Shown one piece after another: positions 34,204 through 40,832 of a stretch of DNA of 64,000 bases (within the stretch, counting starts at the first letter, position 1; each line of letters opens with the position of its first letter). The translations under genes and the position numbers were made by a program. A model generated the notes under the pieces. It was not told where the DNA came from, searched no databases, and was given only the letters and a program-made list of their open reading frames with translations. The stretch comes from Cristatella mucedo (taxonomy: Eukaryota; Bryozoa; Phylactolaemata; Cristatellidae): contig WPIO01000006.1 of NCBI GenBank assembly GCA_009760855.2, forward strand, positions 4,191,001-4,255,000, in the 5' to 3' direction.

Positions 34204-34286
<83 letters not shown>

Positions 34287-34470
34287 CACTCACTAAAATA
34301 ATTTGCTGTTCGGGCTTTGCATCGTACCCTTCAACTCCGAGCTGGTTTGGTCCAGCGGTTAAGGTGCTTGCCCCGACCAAGGTCTGGCTGAGGTCGTGGG
34401 CTCGAACCCGGAAGCATATGTGAAGCGCCTGAATAGAGATTAAGTTCTCTTGGGGGGGGGCTATACCAAC

Positions 34471-34524
<54 letters not shown>

Positions 34525-35485
34525 GCCGTGGTTCTAAATGCGAATTCTTTGGAAACTGCACCTTCACTTTCTATGCTATCGAAGTCCCCTGGAACTCATT
34601 ACCGATTTACTTCACGACCTCAGAATTCCTGCTGTTTATGAATGAGAGCTGTAGTACCTAGCCGCATATAGACAACGAACAAAAGCAGCTACTTTGTATT
34701 GGACACGACTATTCAAAATAAACAGCTTGCAACAGCTTGTATGGCTAAAAAAATAAATAGCTTTGGTTCATGCTCCTTTAAAGCAAACATTAAAAGCCAA
34801 ATGAGAAAATAGACGTTCTTGTCTGAGATTATGAAATGTGTGACCGAAAAGTGAAATCGGCAACATATGGCAGACACCAGATATTTTGTTCGGCTGTTTT
34901 AGGAGGGATTATCATGCCAAAAACTAATACTTTGCGGTTTGTCAAGTGATCGAAGTTGCAATTCATCCCTTAATGGTTAGCAAATGTCGTTGCATCACAG
35001 CTTAGACCGAACAAAGACAAAAAAAAATCTTTTCTTGCAGCAATTTGCTACAATTGGCTGTGCCAAACTGTATGCTAATAAAACTGCTCATTTTTATACA
35101 CACACCTTATGACTACAATTGATACAATATTAGAGTCAGTATTGGTGACACATGTACCACAAATATAATTTGAACCAAACGCTCACATTAATGGCATTAA
35201 TTAGACTAGAAGCTTAGCTTCGAACACGTTGAAAAGACGGAATGTTCAATGGTCACACAGCTTCAGTGTGGCTGCAGTCAGGAGTTACATAGCATGCTAG
35301 ACGATACTACACTAGGCTCACACACTGGATTACTACCCTTTGCTTCTTTATGGCTTGTCGATAAAATCTTTCGTTACTTCTGTTATTCTGCTCTGTTCTA
35401 GTCAGTATAAGAAGCTGGTTGAAAGTTGAAGATCAGCTGATTTGGGAGATGGGAATTCCCCACCTCGGACATCCCCTCCACAGAC

Positions 35486-35518
<33 letters not shown>

Positions 35519-38500
35519 ACATTCCCTCATCCCAGGACATTTCCTCCCTGGGGTAGGACATTCCCCCCTGGGGTATACGGTTACGTATTACATATTACGG
35601 TTTCAGGGTTTAGCGGTTAGAGTTAATAATGAGAATAATATTAATACACCCGATAAAGCGCCCTCAGAGAAATCAATCTCTTTCTAAGAGCTTTTCATTT
35701 GCTGCAGAGGAAACACGATCGAATGGTCGATCCGTTGCTTGACTGGTAGCCAGTGCAGGTCGGCGAGAAGTGTTGTGATGTGGCAGCTGCGACGCTCACG
35801 ACAGACGAGCCTGGCCGTAGTGCAAGGCCTACCAGTGAATATGTCATACGGAATTAACAAAACGTGCAATTATACTGAGTTGATTTTATTTCAATAGAAC
35901 GTGAACTCCATTTGATCATTATATATATATATATATTCTTAGTTATACAATTATCAACATAGGAGGAAATGTCCTACAGGGGGAATGTCCTGAGGTCCAC
36001 CAGGGGGGAAACGTCGGGGGGGGGGGGAGGGAAGGAATGTCGTACAACCGTTGATTTAACGACTCATTTATATAACAGTCGACAAGCCTAAGCAGCTTTC
36101 ATGCTGCCACCCCCCCCCCCGACCCCCAATGCAGTGGGCAATAAAGAACTGCCTGCAGCAGTACCCAAACCCACGACATGAATCATGAAGAGCAAGCACC
36201 TCATCTCACAGCTAATACGATGCCTGCCGTTTGTTCATGTAGCAATGTCCGATTTCGTATGGGCACAGCACTCATAGCAGGCTGTTCAAATTGGTCGCCA
36301 GCGTATTTTTATAGTTACGGTAAATAAACACGTTTTTAGTTATCTTTTCCATTTCGAGTTTTTCTCAGTTACCTAAATACTAAACCCTAAGACCTAAACT
36401 CTAAACCACAAAAAAGACGAAACCTGACAGTAAACCATAAGCCCTAAGCCCCAAAACATATAGAGCCTTAAATACTAAACACAAAATCCTAAATTAAAAA
36501 GCTAACTAAACATGTTTATTTAACATAAATATAAATATACGCTGGCGGCTAAGTTGAACAGCCTGCGACGAGCACTGTGCCCATAGCAGATCTGACGCTG
36601 CTGCAGTATGAACAAACGATGTCGTATTAGCAGTACTGTAGGGCTAAGACTGCCCTGAGTCATGCCACTAAAGAGGTCTTCTTGCTTCCAGTCTATCAGA
36701 AAACTCGACACAAAAAAATCCTAGTCAGTGGCTCTTACAAATCTGAAGGGTCGCACTTCAACTGTACAGCTTGCCAGCGAAAGATGGCAAGCTAAGCAAG
36801 GCTGCAACTAACCATTAAAGAGTGCCAATTACAAGCGATGAGGCCCTATATCATTTCAGCCCATCCGAGGAGTTTGCCGGTGACTAGATAAGAACAGCTA
36901 GATTTCTCACCCTCATCGGTGAAAGAAAGCAGTAGCTGATCACGATAAAATTATTAGCATACTAGCACCGGTGACAGAGTCTCAGATTACTACTTAACCG
37001 TTCGATCGTGCTTCCTTTGCAGCAAATGTAAAGTGCCTGTAAAGACATTGAACTCTCTGAGGGTGCTATATCAAATGTATTATTATTACATTAATATATC
37101 CCAGATATTCAAAACCCATCTCAAGCACAACTGCATGACCGGTAGACTCAACTAGACACGCGCTACACAATAGAGTAACAACAGTGAGGGACTTCAGAGC
37201 ATTGATGTCAGTGGAACCGATATCACACGAGAAGCCTCTAAAGTACAGGAACAGATCTGTGGTCGGCCCACGTCTTTAAACAATTCATACCCTCCCTCTT
37301 GTCAATACGATTGCTAAGCACAAGCTAAGTTTCCATATTTATGCAGATAACACACTGTGGTGCACGTACTCTGATCACTTGCTGCCATCTAGCATGTCAA
37401 ACTCTCTTAACTCCCTTGCTGCATGTATTGCTGGCATTCGTACTTGGATAACAGCAAGTTTTCTGTCATTAGATGACGATAAAACCAACTTACTAGTTTT
37501 GGGCAAACTTGGTGATACTAAAAAATCGGTAAACTTAATCTTCAAAAAGGGCTCGGTCGCATATCTCCAGAGGCAAGGTGCTTGCTCTTCCAGACCCAGG
37601 TTGTGGGTTCGAGTCCTGCAGAGGGCGATTCTTTAATGCCCACTGCTATCGGTATTGACAGCCGTGAAGGCTCTTCTGCCGATATAAAAAATGAGGCTGC
37701 TGAATCAGCTATTATTATTATCATTATTATTACTATCAGTACACAATAGACGTCCTGTTCGAAAGTGACCTTGCACTAGACGACCAGATCAGCTCCACAG
37801 TCAAGTCTGCCAACTTTCACCTACATAACATTACAAAAAATGCACGCCTACTTAAACTGGAATACCACAGCTAAGTTAGGCCATCTATTTCAGACATCCT
37901 GTCTCGATTTCTATACTTTCAGGCCTTCCGGCATGTGTAGTTGAACACTTAATAGTTGGTGCAAAACTTGCGAGCTAGGCTTGCAATGTGATGCAATGTA
38001 TCTCGGTAACTTTGCAAAGCCACAAGGACTTGGTGGGTGCTACACAGGAGAACTTTATACAGCAAAGTCAAAGCCTAAGTGGCGTTAGGTGCGGATGCTG
38101 TTGGCTACCGAATGTGTACCGAAAGCCGCTTAGGCTGTGAGTGCGCTATAAAAAACTCCCCTGCGTAACATCCACACGGTCTTAATGACTTTGTGGAGTT
38201 ACAGACGGAGATACATTACATGCTTGTCTGTCGTTGACATCCAAACTGCTACATTACAACACTTCTCACCAATCTGCACTGGCCCCCAATCAAGCAGCAT
38301 ATCGAATTCAAGGTTTTGTCACTCACTGTCAGGTCACTTCATTCTCTTGCTCCAACCGACCTATCTGAGCTACTTCCCAAGCAGACTAGGCATCATATCC
38401 CACAATCGTTTGACTCAAATCGCTCAGCTGTGCCTCTAACCAACCTCAAATCCTTTGGAGACCATGCTTTTAGTTTGTATGCTCCTAAAGCCTGGAACTC

Positions 38501-40197
38501 ACTCCCGATTGATGTCATGACATCCCCTGACTCGACAACAATTTAACAGAAGCTAAAAAAAAGCACCTAATCCTCTAAGCATTTGCTATGTCCACGTGCA
38601 CAGTCCTTTGCATGCCTACGCATGCTGCCGATGTGCACATTATCACTAACCATTTGTCATGCATCTTCGAAGCACATCCACAGTGCCTACATTGTTTAAA
38701 AACTGAAGGTATATCAAGCTGAAACTAAAGGCAAAGCACTGATTCAGCAGCCTGACGTACAGTCTCACAGCACTTGGCGCCACAAGAATGTGTCTGGCTA
38801 TGCAGGGGGCGGGTTGGAGTGAGGCCTCTAGTGTCGAAGGCACAACTCACTGAATTAAAAATTGTCGCATGTGACACTTTAAACTAAACACAGTCATTGT
38901 CACAGTAAATTGTAACAGTTCTGCACGTTGATTAGTTTTAGAGGATCACTGAACTCGGGAAGGGGTCAGATTTGCACGTGCTCGACGAATTCAGGACACA
39001 CTCTTACAAGAATGTGGTAGAACTGGTTACCTTCGACAGTACAGCCGGTGCCAGCTCCATCTTCGGCATAACCATGGTGCCGGCGATCGCAGTTGAATCA
39101 TCACCGCTGCTGCCGCCATCGTTATCCTAGAACGAGATGACACAGCTGCAGCAGGCCAGAAAATCCTAATAGAGTTAGGATAAAGGCATCACCAACACAT
39201 TGACACAAATGTCTTACCAGACCAAACCTATGAAATGAACAACTCTTTCTGCTATAAACACAGTAACATGTTGATAAAACAAGTGGTACAACAGGTGATG
39301 CTATCGAACGGCATCGAACATCACATCGGGCATGCATTCCACACACAGCCAGAGCAGAAGCCAACTCCCAAATGTCGTGCAATAATCACTCGGCCTGTTT
39401 TTAATACGGACCAACAAGCGTTTTTCGAGAACTGGTAATGAAGCGAGCAGCAAAGTAAAAAAAAGCCTTAAATCTGGCCGTTGAAATCAACGGCCGACAA
39501 ATGTCAAGTATCGAGCTAGGAAGTAACTGAAGCAGGAGTGAAAAGCTGAGTGAATTTGGCACTCATGCATTGAAATATCCATTCCATCTAAAAATTACTA
39601 AATGAAAACTGGAGATAGCCCGAGGCCTTCAAAAGATCGACGAGTAAAAGAACTGCACCGAATGATGGGTCATCGGGACAGGGCTCTTGAGCATTTCGAC
39701 TGTCACAGAACCAAAACTTAGTCGGAGAAGGTGCAGAAAAAACGGCAAGAAGTGAAGATGTAAAATAACTGAACGCAGGCACTCCAACCTCTGCAAATTG
39801 CAAGGATTATGAGAGAACCTAATCGGCTCGAAGAATGTTCAACTTAACATAACCTCAGTCTTGTTGACCGCTAAGCACAGAAGATTCAGCAGCGGACGGA
39901 TACATCCAATTAAAAATGCGAAGAATGGGTGTGGCTACAAAAACCTTTTTGCAAGAGTTTAAAAAATCTGCTACGAAGCGGCGCACGCCTATTGCTCGGC
40001 TTCGGCCAACACGCGATGGCGCTGGTAGACGCGGCGCTCCGATTATCCTTTCTATTCATTACTTGCGAGGTAACGCCTGAAGCTGCATCAGATTGTGACA
40101 TAACTGCGCTGCCAGCAGCAGTCTTTGAGTCACCGTCACTGTCGCCGTCGTCATCCTCTGAGCTCCGATCGCTGCTATAGGAGTTCAAAGCTTCCAT
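14944..40197 (-). CDS. CDC40: Pre-mRNA-processing factor 17 (CDC40/PRP17), WD40 splicing factor
   Basis: Fourteen coding exons on the minus strand: 40197-40063, 39126-39031, 32692-32606, 31007-30878, 30332-30243, 28111-27872, 26323-26109, 23809-23662, 20548-20433, 18895-18762, 18606-18530, 18321-18221, 16223-16180, 15121-14944. All phases agree and the sum is 1791 bp, 596 aa plus stop (human about 579 aa). Seen in order: an acidic Ser/Asp-rich N terminus, the conserved [11 protein letters not shown] and [16 protein letters not shown] blocks, [21 protein letters not shown], a lysine/glutamate-rich helix, and seven-bladed WD40 sequence with [44 protein letters not shown] and [11 protein letters not shown] at the C terminus. 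The protein acts in the spliceosome around the second catalytic step. The ATG (AACATGG) is the first in frame, since the open frame above it starts only with GTG. Where homologs have WD after the SDKKIV block, this one reads FD. The introns are transposon-rich. Confidence 0.96.
15122..16179 (-). other. CDC40 intron 13
   Basis: Contains a three-copy minisatellite near 15613 and a short C-rich run (15742-15754), otherwise unremarkable. Confidence 0.7.
15613..15712. repeat. Three-copy minisatellite, about 34-bp unit
   Basis: Units start at 15613, 15645 and 15679. Each begins CCACAA(C/A)TTTCTGGGTAG and continues (C/T)(C/T)ACATCAGA. The first unit is two bases shorter. Confidence 0.9.
16802..17565 (-). 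mobile_element. L2-type LINE 3' fragment, split by a SINE-A insertion
   Basis: The minus strand shows the LINE C-terminal region and the 3' tail, and on the plus strand the mirror of this tail begins with ATAATAATAA and ACTTTAGATATGCTG. The element is interrupted at 17267-17443 by a SINE. On both sides of the SINE the L2 sequence continues in register (GGATAGGAAGG / ATAGGAAGGCTGGAG). Confidence 0.85.
17267..17443 (+). mobile_element. SINE-A, full copy with 9-bp target site duplication
   Basis: Begins TGAGCCGTGATGGCACACTA with the A-box-like GGTAAGGCG, carries B-box GGGTTCGATTCC, body ACTGCAAGCGGTGGTGATAG and tail GAGGCTGTTTGATCAGCTAG. It is flanked by the direct repeat ATAGGAAGG at 17258-17266 and 17444-17452, the target duplication expected from LINE-type endonuclease insertion. 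Confidence 0.92.
17750..17878 (-). mobile_element. SINE-B copy
   Basis: On the minus strand: head with tRNA-like GGCTCAGTGCAATGGGTGC, a GTCTGGC(A)GAGGTCGTGGGCTC B-box region, then the tail ATATGTGAAGCGCCTGAATA and AGATTAAGTT. It lies in CDC40 intron 12. Confidence 0.85.
18700..18747. repeat. (CT)n tract next to a CDC40 5' splice site
   Basis: CT dinucleotides run to within about 10 bp of the donor of CDC40 exon 18895-18762. In the transcript this becomes a GA-rich stretch right after GTAAGAGAG. Confidence 0.9.
19088..19865 (-). pseudogene. Decayed Tc1/mariner-type transposase
   Basis: Two minus-strand frames carry the remains. One has [20 protein letters not shown], a helix-turn-helix to linker remnant. 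The other, downstream, has [10 protein letters not shown] and [13 protein letters not shown], matching the Tc1 pattern of DN.PKH followed by SPDLNPIEH. The catalytic DN reads DG and the frames are shifted, so it cannot be active. It lies in CDC40 intron 9. Confidence 0.8.
21234..21335 (-). mobile_element. Decayed SINE-B with foldback tail
   Basis: The minus strand keeps parts of the SINE-B head (GTTTGGCTCAGGCGTTAAGAC) and tail. Here the tail forms a perfect 17-bp inverted repeat, arms 21234-21250 and 21257-21273, around the 6-base loop ATCAAA. Other SINE-B copies have only one arm. Confidence 0.7.
21650..22640 (-). pseudogene. Decayed Tc1-like transposase, near full length
   Basis: In order on the minus strand: start [20 protein letters not shown] with a helix-turn-helix ([16 protein letters not shown]) and the linker GRPR-like block at 22633-22310. 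A middle piece with the Tc1-type [11 protein letters not shown] and KRQRV lies around 22251-22051. A terminal DDE block [15 protein letters not shown] then ALDLNPVEH lies at 21939-21655. The three parts are in different frames, so at least two frameshifts have killed it. No terminal inverted repeat was identified by eye. Confidence 0.88.
23046..23107. repeat. (GT)n microsatellite
   Basis: TG repeats with single interruptions (TTTGTG, GCGCGTG), in CDC40 intron 8. Confidence 0.95.
25009..25150 (-). mobile_element. SINE-A copy, 5' truncated
   Basis: The minus strand carries the B-box region GTAGTGGGTTTGAGTCCTC, the GCAGGCCGTGGTGATAGCAG body and the AGTTGAATCAGCTAACC tail. The head ends in a G-run (C-run on plus, 25150-25163). 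Confidence 0.8.
25600..25685 (+). mobile_element. L2 LINE fragment, C-terminal region
   Basis: Encodes [14 protein letters not shown] in a short open stretch, the same block as [14 protein letters not shown] of the longer L2 copy at 42530-43435. Confidence 0.75.
26324..27871 (-). other. CDC40 intron 6
   Basis: AT-rich. Scattered open frames show no recognisable content. Confidence 0.65.
28112..30242 (-). other. CDC40 intron 5
   Basis: Contains an L2 3' fragment (28620-29190). It also holds an open minus-strand piece near 29994-30110 ([15 protein letters not shown]) that looks protein-like but does not fit the phase of the gene. See the rejected list. Confidence 0.6.
28620..29190 (-). mobile_element. 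L2 LINE 3' fragment, heavily decayed
   Basis: The 3' terminus AATAATAATTGAG... and the tail signature (AACTAAATCTTGTCTATGCA, CTTCACATCTGCTG) sit at the left. L2 C-terminal coding remnants run rightwards on the minus strand. Confidence 0.75.
31470..31640 (-). mobile_element. L2 LINE internal fragment
   Basis: The plus strand reads GAACCTTGAAGTCGATTCGC then GACAGACAAGCCTGGCTGTC, the complement of the RLVCRE...DFKVL coding block in the long L2 copy at 42530-43435. Confidence 0.75.
31999..32140 (+). mobile_element. SINE-A copy, 5' truncated
   Basis: Carries the B-box GTGTTCGAATCCTGCAGTG, body GCCAACTGCAAGCAGCCGTT and tail GAGGCTGTTAAATCAGCAAG. It lies in CDC40 intron 3. Confidence 0.85.
32543..32602. 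repeat. Two-copy tandem repeat beside a CDC40 exon
   Basis: The unit ACAGGTA(G/C)CTAAGTAAAAC followed by AATAATCCTC occurs twice. The second copy ends at the donor of CDC40 exon 32692-32606. Confidence 0.85.
32793..33250 (-). mobile_element. L2 LINE 3' fragment
   Basis: The 3' tail complement AATCAAATCTCTTTCTAGCC is at the left, followed by decayed minus-strand C-terminal coding. The right end is at GCAGGTCAATCTAAAGTGAT. Confidence 0.8.
33880..33965 (-). mobile_element. L2 LINE 3' tail
   Basis: The plus strand reads AGCACCCTCAGAAAAACTTA and then GTCTCTTTCTAGGTACTTTA, the mirror of the L2 3' terminus. Only the tail remains. Confidence 0.8.
34208..34283. repeat. (CT)n microsatellite
   Basis: About 38 uninterrupted CT units. 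Confidence 0.97.
34338..34475 (+). mobile_element. SINE-B, best preserved copy
   Basis: Head CCGAGCTGGTTTGGTCCAGC GGTTAAGGTGCTTG is tRNA-like with an A-box, followed by GTCTGGCTGAGGTCGTGGG and B-box GGGCTCGAACCCG. The tail ATATGTGAAGCGCCTGAATA GAGATTAAGTTCTCTTG follows. The tail is similar to the 3' end of the L2 LINEs in this window. An (AT)n run at 34477-34521 follows it directly. Confidence 0.9.
34477..34521. repeat. (AT)n microsatellite at a SINE-B 3' end
   Basis: Pure TA repeat directly after the SINE-B copy, perhaps grown from its A/T-rich tail. Confidence 0.9.
35487..35517. repeat. Poly-C tract, 31 bases
   Basis: Uninterrupted C run in the left arm of the foldback element. A shorter G-run at 36016-36027 lies in the opposite arm. 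Confidence 0.97.
35643..35840 (-). mobile_element. L2 LINE 3' fragment inside the foldback element
   Basis: The plus strand reads CGATAAAGCGCCCTCAGAGA and then TCTCTTTCTAAGAGCTTTTC, the mirror of the L2 3' end. GCTGCGACGCTCACGACAGA coding remnants follow. Confidence 0.85.
36120..36208 (-). mobile_element. SINE-A fragment abutting a foldback element
   Basis: Minus-strand B-box region (CATGTCGTGGGTTTGGGTAC) and GCCCACTGCATTGG are present. A C-run marks the left break and the right end touches the inverted-repeat element. Confidence 0.75.
36209..36634. mobile_element. Foldback element with telomere-like spacer
   Basis: Arms of about 125 bp are imperfect inverted repeats. GCTAATACGATGCCTGCCG at the left pairs with CGATGTCGTATTAGC at the right end. 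AGGCTGTTCAA(A)TTGG and CGCCAGCGTATTTTTATA pair with TATAAATATACGCTGGCGGC and AAGTTGAACAGCCT. The spacer (about 36365-36490) is a degenerate array of CTAAACC, CCCTAAG, CCTAAAC and ATACTAAAC units. There is no open frame of note, so it would be non-autonomous. Confidence 0.8.
37010..37092 (+). mobile_element. L2 LINE 3' tail
   Basis: Reads CTTCCTTTGCAGCAAATGTA then AAGTGCCTGTAAAGACATTG and TATTATTACATTA at the terminus. Confidence 0.85.
37240..38580 (+). mobile_element. L2/CR1 LINE with reverse-transcriptase remnant, split by SINE-A
   Basis: The left part encodes [12 protein letters not shown], the decayed YADDTQLY catalytic motif of the reverse transcriptase, then [19 protein letters not shown]. 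After the SINE at about 37553-37738 the next LINE block ([19 protein letters not shown]) follows, then a stretch not typical of L2 (about 37960-38220), then the C-terminal block ([21 protein letters not shown]). Stops and frameshifts make it a fossil. Confidence 0.85.
37553..37738 (+). mobile_element. SINE-A nested in L2
   Basis: Head CAGAGGCAAGGTGCTTGCTC, B-box TGTGGGTTCGAGTCCTGCAG, tail GAGGCTGCTGAATCAGCTAT, then an ATT/ATC repeat terminus. The LINE protein resumes directly after it. Confidence 0.88.
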
Positions 40198-40832
40198 GTT
40201 GACCGAGGTCACCACTTGAAGGTCATGGTTGCATGTGAAGGACTACTGCCAATTGACATTTTTTAGAGTTTAAGCCAACTTTATTCACTAATAGATAAAT
40301 AATTGATATATTATTAAATAATGTAATTCTTACTCACTAAAGATCGATTTCCGAAATCCGTCGTGTACTCAGCGCTGGGGGTCTGCGGAAAATGCTCGGC
40401 CCTAAATAAGTTACGCCCGGGTCCCACTCCCTAAGGGCTCCTAGGATCGTTAGCGACTTCTGCGCGCTCGAGAGATGTGAGTGCTGAATGCAGCTGCAAA
40501 GCGTCAGAATTTTTAGGTAAGTCGATTTATTTCAGTAGGTTATCGCTTAGCAGTGCATATTTTCTCGCGAATGAGGTCGGTAGGCACGCACCCCGGCGGA
40601 TGCCTCGCTCGTCCCCTACGTGTGGTGGTTTCTGACGCAGCCGTTCTCGTGACGCACTCGTGCGTATCCTCATCAAAATCAAGACTCTTTTTAACTGCCG
40701 AAAATTGCATGTGATAAAAGTGCTGTCGCATGACATTTGTAGTAGACTCTTTCTGTTCGGTTGCTCGGCGCATAGGATCGCGTTAAGCAGTGACCTGCCT
40801 CTTTTAGGTTGGTGCAGACATAAAGCGCTGCT
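40198..40832. promoter_or_regulatory. Divergent promoter region of CDC40 and WASF
   Basis: The two start codons are 635 bp apart on opposite strands. There is no obvious TATA box, and the middle has CpG-containing sequence (40360-40660). Pyrimidine stretches before the WASF ATG (CTCTTTTAG at 40800-40808) could also be a splice acceptor for an untranslated exon. A shared promoter is inferred from spacing only. Confidence 0.6.
40209..40226 (-). other. Short uORF before CDC40
   Basis: ATG, four codons and TGA on the minus strand, ending 11 bases before the CDC40 ATG. It would matter only if the transcript start lies upstream of 40226. Confidence 0.4.

Larger units (their letters stand above)
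35442..36055. mobile_element. Foldback (MITE-like) element with GGACATTCCCC motif arms, interrupted by L2
   Basis: The left arm (35442-35580) is built from GGACATCCCC, a 31-base C run (35487-35517), GACATTCCCTCATCCCAGG and GGACATTTCCTCCCTGGGG. The right arm (35955-36055) contains the complements GGAGGAAATGTCCTACAGGG and GGAATGTCCTGAGG with a G-run and GGAATGTCG. The spacer has a telomere-like CAGGGTTTAGCGGTTAGAG and a minus L2 tail (35643-35840). No transposase is present. Confidence 0.7.
32693..39030 (-). other. CDC40 intron 2 (6.3 kb), transposon-filled
   Basis: Largest intron of the gene. It holds L2 fragments, SINE-A and SINE-B copies, CT and AT microsatellites, a poly-C tract and two foldback elements, each listed separately. 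Confidence 0.85.

Noticed and set aside
34338-34410. Functional tRNA genes suggested by A and B boxes
   Set aside because: Heads are followed by SINE bodies, are repeated many times with drift, and lack a closed acceptor stem.
36365-36490. Chromosome end or true interstitial telomere array
   Set aside because: Units are irregular and degenerate, and the segment is the spacer of an inverted-repeat element with normal sequence on both sides.
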